DNA of 43,877 bases from an uncultured Porphyromonas sp. (GTDB lineage Bacteria; Bacteroidota; Bacteroidia; Bacteroidales; Porphyromonadaceae): assembly GCA_900539765.1 (NCBI GenBank), contig UQDF01000013.1, forward strand, positions 1 through 43,877. The letters are read 5' to 3'. Of the stretch, positions 15,886 to 24,144 are shown in pieces. The notes beneath the pieces are model-generated. The model was not told the origin of the DNA, did not search any database, and saw only the letters and a list, made by a program, of their open reading frames with translations. Numbering within the stretch: the stretch's first letter is position 1; each line of letters opens with the position of its first letter. Made by a program: the position numbers and the translations under genes.

Positions 15886-16439
15886 AGGTCTACGGCATAG
15901 ACGACGCATCGCGGCTCTTTTACAAAGGCGAAGCACTACTTCGTCCGGGCTACCCTTTCTTCGTTCCACACCTCGAAGCGGAGTGGTGCGCCATCCCTTC
16001 GCTCGCTATCAAGATAGGGCGGACGGGCAAGTGCGTGGCACCTCCCTTTGCCGAGCGATACATCGAGGCATGCGCTGCTGGCTGGGACATCACCTGCCGC
16101 TCGCTACTCGCTGAGCTGCGCGAGGCACGCGCTCCGTGGGAGCGCGCCAAGGTGTACGACGGCAGTGCCGTAGCCCTCGACTGGCAGCCCCTTGACACAG
16201 CGCTTGCAGAGTACTTCACGCTAACCCTCTCCGAGCAGAGCTGGACGCTCTCCCGTGAGGCGGTCTGCCAAGCCCTGTCGCTCCTCTCCGAGTGCCTCAC
16301 CATTCACACGGGCGACGTACTCCTACTCAACGCTATCCCCATAACAGCGGCTCCCGTCATTGCCCCCGAGCAGCAACTCTCCCTGACGCTACAAGCTGGC
16401 GAAAAGCTTCGCTCCACTACCCTACTACGCATCAAGTAA
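15882..16439 (+). CDS. Degenerate fumarylacetoacetate-hydrolase-family protein
   Basis: The 185-residue protein aligns with small FAH-family (YisK/YcgM-like) proteins of Bacteroidetes. ALLRPGYPFFVPHL matches the usual ALLRPGKPFFIPDF. IGRTGKCVAPPFAERYIEA matches the I.R.GK.I...FA..YY.. segment. GWDITCRSLLAEL and PWERAKVYDGSA match the GIDFTARDLQ and PWE..KAFDGSA blocks. GDVLLLNAIP matches GD.IFTGTP. The paired metal-binding Glu residues (normally in a YEVEL-type strand) are absent, the corresponding strand reading CAIPSLAIKI, and RDLQ has become RSLL. Catalysis of the usual kind is therefore doubtful. It overlaps rfbB by 4 bp and precedes rpe by 36 bp, so it is cotranscribed with them. Confidence 0.7.
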   Translation: MKVYGIDDASRLFYKGEALLRPGYPFFVPHLEAEWCAIPSLAIKIGRTGKCVAPPFAERYIEACAAGWDITCRSLLAELREARAPWERAKVYDGSAVALDWQPLDTALAEYFTLTLSEQSWTLSREAVCQALSLLSECLTIHTGDVLLLNAIPITAAPVIAPEQQLSLTLQAGEKLRSTTLLRIK

Positions 16440-16475
16440 AGCATCTATATCGAATCGTCTAAAAACCCCTTCACT

Positions 16476-17123
16476 ATGGCTATTGTATCTCCCTCCCTCC
16501 TCAGTGCTGACTTCCTGCATCTCGCCGATGAGATCACGATGATCAACGAGAGTCAGTGCGACTGGCTCCACATTGACGTAATGGATGGTGTATTTGTCCC
16601 GAATCTCTCCTTTGGCTTTCCTATCATTGAGGCGATACGCCCCATCTGTCAGAAGCCTCTCGACGTGCATCTGATGATCGTCGAGCCGTGGAAGTTCATC
16701 GACCAGTTTGCCAAGCTCGGCATCCACATTATGAACGTACACTACGAGGTGTGCCCCCACCTGCACCGCACGCTGCGTGCTATCCGTGAGGCAGGTATGC
16801 GTCCAGCCGTCACGCTCAATCCGCATACCCCCGTGGAGTTCCTCACCGACATTCTCTGCGAAGCCGACATGGTACTCCTTATGAGTGTCAACCCCGGCTA
16901 TGGTGGGCAAAAGTTTATCGAGCAGTCTATTCGCAAAGTAGAACGTCTGCGCAAAATGATCCAAGAGCAGGGTCTCTCCACCCTCATACAGGTCGACGGC
17001 GGAGTCAACCTCGAGACGGGTCGCCAGCTCATCGAGGCGGGTGCCGACTCACTCGTGGCGGGCAGTGCCGTCTTTAAGGCTCCCAATCCCAAGGATATGA
17101 TCGCACAGCTACACGCCTTGTAA
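16476..17123 (+). CDS. rpe: Ribulose-phosphate 3-epimerase
   Basis: The 215-residue TIM-barrel enzyme interconverts D-ribulose 5-phosphate and D-xylulose 5-phosphate in the pentose phosphate pathway. The motifs are complete: SPSLLSADF at the N-terminus, the metal-binding HIDVMDGVFVPNLSFG, the DVHLMI His, SVNPGYGGQKFI for phosphate binding, and the catalytic Asp in QVDGGVN. The length is normal. It follows the FAH-like gene by 36 bp and precedes comEC by 42 bp. Confidence 0.96.
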   Translation: MAIVSPSLLSADFLHLADEITMINESQCDWLHIDVMDGVFVPNLSFGFPIIEAIRPICQKPLDVHLMIVEPWKFIDQFAKLGIHIMNVHYEVCPHLHRTLRAIREAGMRPAVTLNPHTPVEFLTDILCEADMVLLMSVNPGYGGQKFIEQSIRKVERLRKMIQEQGLSTLIQVDGGVNLETGRQLIEAGADSLVAGSAVFKAPNPKDMIAQLHAL

Positions 17124-17165
17124 CCCACCTTGCACTACCTCGTCCGAGGGCTACACGCCACAATT

Positions 17166-18686
17166 ATGCGCCCAGCATTGGTGACACTCCTGTCGCTAGT
17201 GCTGGGCATTTATCTAGGTAGTCTCGGGCTACTAGTGGCACAGTGGTACTTCCTCGGCATCGCTGTGGCGACACTCCTCCTCGTCCTCTCTAGGCTTTGG
17301 CGCAAAGCACTCCTCGCTGGCTCCGCTTGGTACCTACTCCTCCTCTGCACAGGAGCTTGTCTGGCTACAATCCCTAGGGAACGGCTAGCGCTCCTTCCAC
17401 AGTCCTGCGAAGGAGCGACTTACCTCGTCACCATCTCCCGTCCGCCCACTGCGCGTGAGCAGGGCTTCCGTGCCGAGGCAATCATCGAGCAGGCGACAGA
17501 CCCGAGCGGAGCTCTCCTAGCTCAATGGAGTGGCCAGCGCATCATGCTATACCTATACAATGACTCGCTCCAACTCTCGCCTCGCACCAGTTACCTCGTC
17601 CGTGGACGGCTCACAACACTAGACCAAGTCTCCTCGCCAAGCTATCAGCACTACCTCCTCTCACGAAAGGTCTCGGGCCTTCTATCCGCCTCCACAGCCG
17701 AGCTTTGCAGCGAACCAACGACCACCCACTGGTCACGTTGGGACCAACTACGCTACCGCGCCTATACCCTCCAGCAGCGCATCGGTGGCACGCTAGACGA
17801 GATCGACCAGCTCACACCACTGCAGCGAGAGACGCTCCGTGCCATCTGCCTAGGGGATCGCTCCGAAGGCACCATTGCGGAGGCACAGTTTCGCTCTGTA
17901 GGCGTCGCACATCTGCTGTCGGTCAGTGGCTTTCACGTTGGGGTCGTCCTACTACTCATCTACTGGCTCATACGCTATCCGCTACGGCTCATACGCAACG
18001 TCCACACCGCTTACCTTCTACGCTGGGGCCTCACCCTTGTAGCAGTATGGATCTACGCTTTCATCTGCGGACTCTCCATCCCGACACTCCGCGCCTCGCT
18101 CATGTTCTCCATCTTTGCTGTGGCACGTCTCTTGGGGCGCTCCACCGATCGGCTCAATGTCTGGGCGCAAGCAGCCGTCCTCCTGCTTATTATCTCACCC
18201 TACGCACTCTTTGACGTAGGCATGCAGCTCAGCTTCGGAGCGGTACTCGCCATTTTCGTCACCTGGGGCGCACTCAACCAACGCATCACACCGAGCAATT
18301 CACGTATCGTCAGCTACCTTTACTACCTCATCGTCACGACCCTAGCCGTGCAACTCTTCGTCTGGCCTATCCTCGCACGCAGCTTCGGCACCACAGCCGT
18401 CTGGCTACTCCTCGCCAACCTCCTCCTGTCACCTCTCGCCACGCTACTCATTATCACGGGGCTCGTCACTATGGGACTGCTCGCCACTGGGCTCCCCACG
18501 AAGCTTCTACCGATGCTTCTCGTCGGTGTGAGCGATCTCACCAGCGGAGCGGTGGCACTCCTCGAGCAGCACTTCACCGCTCAGCTTAGCATCGCCATGC
18601 CGCTCTGGCTCTGCATCGCTTACTACCTCCTCCTCTACGCCTGGGTGCAGTACCTCCTAGCCCGTCCCCGCCCCATACGCATCTAG
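17166..18686 (+). CDS. comEC: ComEC/Rec2-family DNA uptake channel protein
   Basis: The 506-residue inner-membrane protein has N-terminal transmembrane helices, an OB-like periplasmic DUF4131 region (about 55-190) and the Competence domain with about eight further helices. The signature is GVAHLLSVSGFHVGVV (SGxH) at about 255-270. It lacks the C-terminal metallo-beta-lactamase domain seen in Firmicutes ComEC, as is usual in Bacteroidetes. ComEC carries single-stranded DNA across the inner membrane during natural transformation. I prefer the ATG giving MRPALVTLLSLVLGIYLG to a TTG 36 bp upstream. It is the last gene of the plus-strand run. Confidence 0.85.
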   Translation: MRPALVTLLSLVLGIYLGSLGLLVAQWYFLGIAVATLLLVLSRLWRKALLAGSAWYLLLLCTGACLATIPRERLALLPQSCEGATYLVTISRPPTAREQGFRAEAIIEQATDPSGALLAQWSGQRIMLYLYNDSLQLSPRTSYLVRGRLTTLDQVSSPSYQHYLLSRKVSGLLSASTAELCSEPTTTHWSRWDQLRYRAYTLQQRIGGTLDEIDQLTPLQRETLRAICLGDRSEGTIAEAQFRSVGVAHLLSVSGFHVGVVLLLIYWLIRYPLRLIRNVHTAYLLRWGLTLVAVWIYAFICGLSIPTLRASLMFSIFAVARLLGRSTDRLNVWAQAAVLLLIISPYALFDVGMQLSFGAVLAIFVTWGALNQRITPSNSRIVSYLYYLIVTTLAVQLFVWPILARSFGTTAVWLLLANLLLSPLATLLIITGLVTMGLLATGLPTKLLPMLLVGVSDLTSGAVALLEQHFTAQLSIAMPLWLCIAYYLLLYAWVQYLLARPRPIRI

Positions 18687-18961
18687 CTACGGTCTCTTGC
18701 TGCTACCCTAGCTAATTCTTATTTCGAATCAGCTCACGATACGATTGTGCTTCAGAAAAAGCTAACCCCCACCTGGGAAATCTCAAATCTTCACGTAGAG
18801 TATTTTATCCTTCCCGCACAGAAGCATCGCTCCCCTAGAGCACGTTGCTGAGATAGCCAAGAGAAACTCAATCTAATCTACTCGCCATCAGGTCAAAACG
18901 GAGAAGACTCTTCCTTCGTTTCCACTTTTGGACGAAGGGGGGAGAGGTTAGGTTAGGGGAG
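18687..18961. other. Intergenic gap between convergent genes
   Basis: The only clear structure is a hairpin at 18913-18938 (CCTTCGT pairing with ACGAAGG), near the end of the minus-strand kinase. Segments such as TCTTCACGTAGAG resemble words in the intergenic repeats at 7.7 and 30.9 kb. I see no gene. Confidence 0.4.
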
Positions 18962-20122
18962 CTACTGCAGGGGGAGGGTGATCCGGAAGGTGGTGCCGAC
19001 CTGTAGTTCGGAGTGCTTGACGTAGATGCGCCCACTGAAGTAGTGCCGTATGATGCGGCGTGCGAGCGATAAGCCGAGGCCCCAGCCACGCTCCTTGGTG
19101 GTGAAGCCAGGCTTGAAGATCATCCGCTGCGTGGCTCGTGTCATACCTCGACCCGTGTCGGTGATATCGAGGTAGGCGTTCTTGCCGTGTGCCTCTGTGG
19201 TGATGGTGATCTTGCCTTTGCCGTCCATAGCGTCGACGCCGTTCTTGACGATGTTCTCGATGACCCAGCTCATGAGGTCTGGCGTGATGAGGCAGTAGAG
19301 TTCTTCGGGTGCTGGCTCGAAGACGATCTCCACCTGTCTGGAGATGCGCCGTGAGAGGTATTGCACGGAGGTGGCGACTAGTCCGTTGAGCTCTATGGAG
19401 GTTAGCTCGGGTAGGCTACCAACCTTTTGGAAGCGGTGGGCGATCAGTTCGAGGCGATTGACATCTTGACCGATACTCTCGATGATCTCGGGGGGTAGGT
19501 TGTAGCTCTTGAGCAGTTCAGTCCACGCCATGAGCGAGGAGATGGGCGTGCCAAGCTGGTGGGCAGTCTCCTTGCTGAGTCCGACCCATATACGGTCCTG
19601 CTCCCAGTGCAGTAGACTGCGAATGGTGAGGACCAGGATGATGATGTAGAGGATGAAGATACCTGTCTGCAGATAGGGGAAGCGTAGCAACCGCCTCAGA
19701 TTACTGCTGTCGCTGTAGTAAAGGTATTGGCGCCCAGCGGTACCTAAGTCAATCTCGATGGGAGCGTAGCCAGAGCGAAAAGCTGTGAGCCGCTTTTCTA
19801 GAACAGTCGAGTCACGAGCGACCTCTTCGGGGTCGATGTTTTTGTATCCTAGGATATTCCCAAGGCTGTCTGTGAGGATGAGTGGTATGGTGGTGTTTGA
19901 CTCTAGGATCTGGAGAGCTAAGGCATTGAGCTGCTCGTCGCTTTGGCTGGCTATACACTCGGTTGCCTCGGCCCAGGTCTGCATCTTGAGTCGCTCCTCG
20001 TCGGCCATGCGTCTCACGAGAGGCTCCGAGAGGATGAGAGGTAGAAGTGACACGACGAGCGCCAGCACGACAAGTAGTATGTTGGTAGGTAGCGAGCCTA
20101 GTAATCTCCTAGAGGATGACAT
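18962..20122 (-). CDS. Orphan membrane sensor histidine kinase
   Basis: The 386-residue kinase has two membrane helices (about 10-35 and 148-168) flanking a periplasmic or extracytoplasmic domain of about 110 residues. The phospho-acceptor region reads KETAHQLGTPISSLMAW, with His at about 188. The ATPase domain has the N box ENIVKNGVDAM, G1 DTGRGM, F-box-like FKPGFTTKERG and G2 GWGLGLSLARR. No HAMP domain is obvious, and there is no response regulator next door, so its partner lies elsewhere. It converges on comEC and diverges from the tetR-like gene, with about 107 bp between the two starts. Confidence 0.88.
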   Translation of the reverse strand: MSSSRRLLGSLPTNILLVVLALVVSLLPLILSEPLVRRMADEERLKMQTWAEATECIASQSDEQLNALALQILESNTTIPLILTDSLGNILGYKNIDPEEVARDSTVLEKRLTAFRSGYAPIEIDLGTAGRQYLYYSDSSNLRRLLRFPYLQTGIFILYIIILVLTIRSLLHWEQDRIWVGLSKETAHQLGTPISSLMAWTELLKSYNLPPEIIESIGQDVNRLELIAHRFQKVGSLPELTSIELNGLVATSVQYLSRRISRQVEIVFEPAPEELYCLITPDLMSWVIENIVKNGVDAMDGKGKITITTEAHGKNAYLDITDTGRGMTRATQRMIFKPGFTTKERGWGLGLSLARRIIRHYFSGRIYVKHSELQVGTTFRITLPLQ

Positions 20123-20182
20123 GTGGGTGAGGATTAGAATGGCGAGCGCTCGATCCCAAAGGGTACATTCGGCGCAAAGCTG

Positions 20183-20190
20183 TATCTTTG
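20183..20190 (+). promoter_or_regulatory. -7 box for the tetR-fabG-rluA unit
   Basis: TATCTTTG fits TAnnTTTG and lies 39 bp before the tetR-like ATG. No good -33 box is seen at the expected place. Confidence 0.4.
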
Positions 20191-20229
20191 TAACGAATAT
20201 CTCACGCTTTTATTATCGTCCACCGACCT

Positions 20230-20847
20230 ATGACCTCAACACAACACATGCGCCAGCGCATCGTCCAAATGGCTCACACGCTCTTTGTACAGCAAGGAGT
20301 CGAGGAGACGACTATGGTTGCTATTGCTGAGGCTGTGGGGTGCAGTCGGCGTACGGTCTACACCTATTATAAGGACAAGCAGGCGCTACTCATGGCGGTC
20401 ATAGAGCGGGAGATCAGTCTGATGAGCCAGTCGCTGAGCGAGGTGCTGGCTCACCCTGGCGATGCGATCACTAAGCTACTGGTGCTGCTGGACAATCATC
20501 TGCAGCTGATACAGAAGACGGTGCAGAGACAGGGCGTGCATAATGCGAGCTTCTTTAGCGATAGCTTCAACATCGAGCGCCTTCGTCTCAAGTATGACCA
20601 GAGCGAGTACGATATGCTCAAGCGGATCCTGCAGGAGGGACACGATCGAGGAGAGCTACTAGTCCCTGATATCAACTCGACAGCCTACCTGCTCCTCAAG
20701 AGCTTCAAGAGTCTAGAGGCGCCTTACATCAATCGCTACCACCATGAGTACGGCAAGGAGGACTATCTACGCATCATCGCTGCGATGAAGCAGCTGCTCA
20801 GGCAGGGATTGACCAATCATGCAAATACAAAACCTATAACTCAATAG
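20230..20847 (+). CDS. TetR/AcrR-family transcriptional regulator
   Basis: The 205-residue regulator has the N-terminal TetR helix-turn-helix: IVQMAHTLFVQQGVEETTMV, then IAEAVGCSRRTVYTYYKDKQ, at about residues 10-55. The C-terminal helical ligand-binding region is not recognisable as a particular subfamily. It starts 5 bp before fabG ends the gap and is on the same strand, so it may regulate this unit. Fatty-acid-linked control is suggested only by the neighbour. Confidence 0.88.
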   Translation: MTSTQHMRQRIVQMAHTLFVQQGVEETTMVAIAEAVGCSRRTVYTYYKDKQALLMAVIEREISLMSQSLSEVLAHPGDAITKLLVLLDNHLQLIQKTVQRQGVHNASFFSDSFNIERLRLKYDQSEYDMLKRILQEGHDRGELLVPDINSTAYLLLKSFKSLEAPYINRYHHEYGKEDYLRIIAAMKQLLRQGLTNHANTKPITQ

Positions 20848-20852
20848 AATCT

Positions 20853-21602
20853 ATGAAACTACTTCAGGACAAAGTGGCTCTGATCACCGGAGCAGCACGT
20901 GGTATCGGCAAGGCGATCGCCACGAAGTATGCAGAGGCTGGATGCCATGTAGCTATCAGTGACCTCAAGGTTGCCGACGAAGCAAAGGATTACTATACTC
21001 AGCTGGCTAAGGAGTGCGGGGTCACGATACGCACCTACGAGAGCAATGCGGCTGACTTTGAGGCAGCACATCAGCTCGTGGAGCAGATCGTCGCTGACTT
21101 TGGCAAGCTAGACGTTCTAGTCAACAATGCTGGTATCACACGTGACGGTCTGCTCCTACGTATGAGCGAGCAGCAGTGGGATGCGGTGATCAATGTCAAC
21201 TTAAAGTCCGCCTTCAATATGACCCACGCTGTGGCTCCCGTCATGATGAAGCAACGTCAGGGCAGCATCATCAATATGGCGAGTGTCGTCGGTGTATCGG
21301 GCAATGCGGGTCAGGTGAACTACTCTGCCTCTAAGGCTGGTATGATCGCACTGGCTAAGAGCGTCGCTAAGGAGCTCGGCTCACGCGGTATCCGTGCCAA
21401 CAGCATCGCTCCTGGCTTCATCGAGAGCGATATGACCGCCGTCCTCAGCGAGGAGGTACGCAAGGAGTGGGCTAAGCAGATCCCGCTACGTCGTGGTGGT
21501 AAGCCTGAGGATGTGGCCAATGTGGCTCTCTTCCTCGCGAGCGACCTCTCCTCCTACATGACAGGACAGGTGCTCTCCTGCTGCGGTGGTATGAATATGT
21601 AA
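20853..21602 (+). CDS. fabG: 3-oxoacyl-ACP reductase FabG
   Basis: The 249-residue short-chain dehydrogenase performs the NADPH-dependent reduction of 3-oxoacyl-ACP in type II fatty acid synthesis. Motifs: TGAARGIGKAIA (cofactor glycine loop, about 12-23), DVLVNNAG, the catalytic Ser in NMASVVGVSGNAGQVNYSAS with YSASK giving Tyr and Lys, and PGFIESDMT. The end GQVLSCCGGMNM corresponds to the usual GQ.L.V.GGM.M of FabG. The gene is 5 bp downstream of the TetR-like gene. Confidence 0.93.
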   Translation: MKLLQDKVALITGAARGIGKAIATKYAEAGCHVAISDLKVADEAKDYYTQLAKECGVTIRTYESNAADFEAAHQLVEQIVADFGKLDVLVNNAGITRDGLLLRMSEQQWDAVINVNLKSAFNMTHAVAPVMMKQRQGSIINMASVVGVSGNAGQVNYSASKAGMIALAKSVAKELGSRGIRANSIAPGFIESDMTAVLSEEVRKEWAKQIPLRRGGKPEDVANVALFLASDLSSYMTGQVLSCCGGMNM

Positions 21603-21621
21603 TGCCTTAGTAAGCAGACCG

Positions 21622-22308
21622 ATGCCTGACCTACAGATCCTCTACGAGGACAATCATCTCCTCATCGTCAATAAGCCAGCGGGGATGCTCGTACAGGGTG
21701 ACAGCACGGGCGATACCCCGCTCTCGGAGCTTGTCGAGCGCTATCTCATCGACAAGTACGACAAGCCTGGGCGGGCGTTCGTTGGGGTCACGCATCGTAT
21801 CGATAGACCAACGTCGGGAGCTGTGCTTTTTGCCAAGACTTCGAAGGCTTTGTCACGGCTCAACGCTATGTTTCAGCGACGAGAGATCCACAAAGTCTAC
21901 CACGCTGTGGTCTGTGGCGCTTTTCCCCAGAAAGCGGGCGAGGCTAAGGATCTGCTCTATCGCAATCGCAAGCAAAACAAGAGTTACGTCGTGACGGAGC
22001 CTCACGCTGAGGCTAAGCGCGCCTGGCTCACCTACGAGCGTCTCGCTGTGGGCGACCGCTATAGTTTGCTGGCCGTGACGCTACACACGGGACGGCATCA
22101 TCAGATACGTACGCAACTGAGCCATATGGGCTACCCGATCAAGGGAGACCTCAAGTATGGCGCTCCACGGAGCAACAAGGATGGTGGCATCTCGCTCCAT
22201 GCGCGTATTTTGAGCTTCGAGCACCCCGTATCGCATGTGCATATAGAGGTCATCGCGCCATACCCTGAGGACGATGCTATCTGGTCTTTGCTGAGCCATA
22301 CGAAGTAA
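21622..22308 (+). CDS. RluA-family RNA pseudouridine synthase
   Basis: The 228-residue protein holds the RluA catalytic domain without an N-terminal S4 domain. Motif I is LLIVNKPAGMLVQGD. The catalytic Asp lies in THRIDRPTSGAVLFAKT. The LHTGRHHQIRTQLSHMGYPI block and the DLKYGAP segment are also present. It isomerises uridine in rRNA or tRNA, but the target site cannot be assigned from sequence. It follows fabG by 19 bp on the same strand and converges on the DUF695 gene, with a hairpin in the gap. Confidence 0.9.
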   Translation: MPDLQILYEDNHLLIVNKPAGMLVQGDSTGDTPLSELVERYLIDKYDKPGRAFVGVTHRIDRPTSGAVLFAKTSKALSRLNAMFQRREIHKVYHAVVCGAFPQKAGEAKDLLYRNRKQNKSYVVTEPHAEAKRAWLTYERLAVGDRYSLLAVTLHTGRHHQIRTQLSHMGYPIKGDLKYGAPRSNKDGGISLHARILSFEHPVSHVHIEVIAPYPEDDAIWSLLSHTK

Positions 22309-22325
22309 CCAAGCAAGTCGACGAA

Positions 22326-22377
22326 ACAAAAGAAAAGGAGAGCTTCACCTAGCATGAGGTTCTTCTTTTTCTTTTGT
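22326..22377. terminator. Hairpin between convergent genes, probably a bidirectional terminator
   Basis: ACAAAAGAAAA (22326-22336) pairs with TTTTCTTTTGT (22367-22377), with further weak pairing inside and an inner ACCT/AGGT stem. It lies between the rluA-like and DUF695 genes, which converge. The A-rich arm gives a U tract to transcripts from either side. Confidence 0.55.
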
Positions 22378-22405
22378 GGGGACGCAAGACGTGTGACGAT
22401 TTGTG

Positions 22406-22428
22406 GGGACGCACGGCTCGTGCGTCCC
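22406..22428. repeat. GGGACGCAC hairpin, dispersed repeat family
   Basis: GGGACGCAC and GTGCGTCCC form a perfect 9-bp stem with loop GGCTC. The preceding TTTGTGGGGACGCA also occurs about 30 bp upstream as a partial copy. The stem is the same as in the arms of the long inverted repeats at 40.1 and 41.3 kb. Confidence 0.75.
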
Positions 22429-22453
22429 TATAGTCGTGTAGCCTAGGAGCAAG

Positions 22454-22879
22454 CTACGGCTGTAGCTTGTCCAGTAGCTCCTGGTAGTAGCTCCAGTCGG
22501 AGTCTTGGACTACCTCAAACTGTAGCGGCAGGAGAGGTAGCTCAGCTAGCACCTCCTCGAGACGATCGAAGAAGGGGTCGTATGTGCGACTCACATAGAG
22601 CCACACCTTGCGCCCTGGCTCTAGGATAGAGGCTGCGAGGATCGCCATCTTGTCTCGCTCCATAGCGGTCTGTAGCAGTTCGTCGACCGCCTCTATCTGC
22701 TCTGCGTCCGTATCCGATGGCTCTATGCCCTCGCTGTCAAAGAGGTAAGCGATCTCGATCACAAAGCGGTACTTGCCCGTAGCGCGAAACTCCTCCAGTT
22801 CATCACGTACATGCAGGTGAGCCGTCTGGCCAGCTTCGCTTTCGGCCAAGCCGTTGAACCAATTATCCGTCAGTCGCAT
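22454..22879 (-). CDS. DUF695-domain protein
   Basis: The 141-residue cytosolic protein matches the DUF695 family. The middle reads KYRFVIEIAYLFDSEGIEP and AILAASILEPGRKVWLYVSR, and the end reads YDPFFDRLEEVLAELP and FEVVQDSDWSYYQELL. No catalytic function is known for the family. I choose the ATG giving MRLTDNWFNGL, which starts 7 bp after the upstream kinase-like gene stops; a start seven codons earlier would overlap that gene. It is last in the minus-strand set with the kinase-like gene and cdd. Confidence 0.75.
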   Translation of the reverse strand: MRLTDNWFNGLAESEAGQTAHLHVRDELEEFRATGKYRFVIEIAYLFDSEGIEPSDTDAEQIEAVDELLQTAMERDKMAILAASILEPGRKVWLYVSRTYDPFFDRLEEVLAELPLLPLQFEVVQDSDWSYYQELLDKLQP

Positions 22880-22886
22880 AGTGGGC

Positions 22887-23525
22887 TTACTTTCTGCCAA
22901 TGGTCACGCCAGCGCAGGGGAGCTGGTAAGCGTGAGCGATGATGTCGGTACAGCAGGGCGCACCGAAGGCTCCCGTATTGAGACAGAGGTGGTAGTTGGT
23001 CGACTCGCCCCACTCCCTATTGGTCATCTGCTTGTAGTTCTTGCGGCGGGCGCGGTCTGAGTGGTCAATGCGCTTGCGCGCTGCGTCTTCTGTCTCCTCA
23101 TCGCCTCGCTGTAGGAGCGTCTGGATACGCGCCTCGACATCGGCATAGAGGAATACATTGAGCACGTCGTCCCGGTCTCGTAAGATGTAGTCGGCACTGC
23201 GCCCGATGATGACGCAGGGACTCTCTTCAGCTATCTTGAGGATAAAGTCGTTGAGATAGCGTGTCACCGAAGGCGTCTCGACGAGTCCCGTCATAGGTAC
23301 GGAAAAGAGCGATCCGTGAGACATCGGCATAAAGTCCAGCCCTGATGTCGATGCGTACTCGCTCTGCTCCTCGACATAGTCTGCAGCGTAGCCACTCTCC
23401 TCGGCGATCATACGGATGAGCTCCTTGTCGTAGTAGGTCAAGCCGAGTTGCTCCGAGAGCTGACGCCCTATGGTGCGAGCTCCGCAGCCATACTGTCTAC
23501 TGATCGTAATGATGCGATAAGCCAT
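22887..23525 (-). CDS. Cytidylate-kinase-like family protein
   Basis: The 212-residue protein belongs to the cytidylate kinase-like (Cytidylate_kin2) family found widely in gut and oral bacteria. The N-terminus ITISRQYGCGARTIGRQLSE is the family's modified P-loop region. LTYYDKELI follows. CVIIGRSADYIL and VFLYADVEARI are typical later blocks, and HSDRARRKNYKQMTN is the Arg-rich lid-like segment. The usual Gly-Gly of the loop is Gly-Ala here. The substrate is unknown. It lies 46 bp after cdd, another pyrimidine nucleoside enzyme, but a linked role is only a guess. Confidence 0.8.
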   Translation of the reverse strand: MAYRIITISRQYGCGARTIGRQLSEQLGLTYYDKELIRMIAEESGYAADYVEEQSEYASTSGLDFMPMSHGSLFSVPMTGLVETPSVTRYLNDFILKIAEESPCVIIGRSADYILRDRDDVLNVFLYADVEARIQTLLQRGDEETEDAARKRIDHSDRARRKNYKQMTNREWGESTNYHLCLNTGAFGAPCCTDIIAHAYQLPCAGVTIGRK

Positions 23526-23571
23526 ATACTAATGGGAAATAGGTCTCTACAAATGGTGGGTGCGCTCAGCG

Positions 23572-24051
23572 CTACGAAGGAATGTCTGACCCGTCAAACG
23601 CAAAAGGCAAGAGAAGCCGACAGTCGCTAATAACGATAGCATCGTCTGTGCCACAGAGGATTACCTCAAAGGGCTTGCCCTGTCGCTTTACCGTCTCCAT
23701 CATCACCTGTCGGCACACACCGCAGGGGGAGATCGCCTCGATACGCTTGCCCTCTGTTTCAGCGACGATCATCATCCGCTCCACGACAGCTCCTGGGTGA
23801 TGCGCCCCGATGGCGTAGAGTGCCGTTCGCTCCGCACAGAGCGTGGGCGAGAAGGAGGCATTCTCCTGATTGCACCCCAGCACGATCTTTCCGTCCTCCA
23901 GCTGTGCCGCAGCACCTACATGAAAGTGACTGTACGGGGCATACGACCGGCGTGTAGCCTCTACGGCAGCCTCCTCGAGTTGCTCGTACACGGCAGGCCA
24001 CTCCGAGCGGGGTAGCCGCGTGTAGGGGATTAGTAACTCCTTATCGCTCAT
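23572..24051 (-). CDS. cdd: Cytidine deaminase
   Basis: The 159-residue enzyme deaminates cytidine and deoxycytidine in pyrimidine salvage. The zinc site is complete: TLCAERTAL with the catalytic Glu, and PCGVCRQVM with two further Cys ligands. The substrate-binding SHFHVGAA and the NQENASF segment are present. It is a little longer than the usual 130-140 residues through an N-terminal extension. It is followed by the kinase-like gene. Its promoter is discussed at the -7 box inside the end of fabD. Confidence 0.93.
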   Translation of the reverse strand: MSDKELLIPYTRLPRSEWPAVYEQLEEAAVEATRRSYAPYSHFHVGAAAQLEDGKIVLGCNQENASFSPTLCAERTALYAIGAHHPGAVVERMMIVAETEGKRIEAISPCGVCRQVMMETVKRQGKPFEVILCGTDDAIVISDCRLLLPFAFDGSDIPS

Positions 24052-24080
24052 AATACTATCTACTTAAATCTGAATAAACT

Positions 24081-24122
24081 AGAGGACAAGCTCGACCAAA
24101 CAATCAGCCGAACTTGTCCTCT
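24081..24122 (-). terminator. Hairpin downstream of fabD / in the cdd leader
   Basis: AGAGGACAAG (24081-24090) pairs perfectly with CTTGTCCTCT (24113-24122). On the minus strand it is followed by AGTTTATTC. It is best read as the fabD terminator, although it would also lie in the leader of any cdd transcript starting at the -7 box upstream of it. Confidence 0.55.
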
Positions 24123-24134
24123 CCTTAGTTCTTG

Positions 24135-24142
24135 CAAAGATA
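24135..24142 (-). promoter_or_regulatory. -7 box for cdd
   Basis: Minus-strand TATCTTTG fits the consensus and lies just after the fabD stop. No clear -33 element is seen. A transcript from here would carry the 24081-24122 hairpin in its leader. Confidence 0.35.
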
Positions 24143-24144
24143 CA

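Noticed and set aside
18962..20847. Histidine kinase and tetR-like gene as a two-component pair
   Set aside because: The regulator is a TetR-family protein with no receiver domain and is divergently transcribed.
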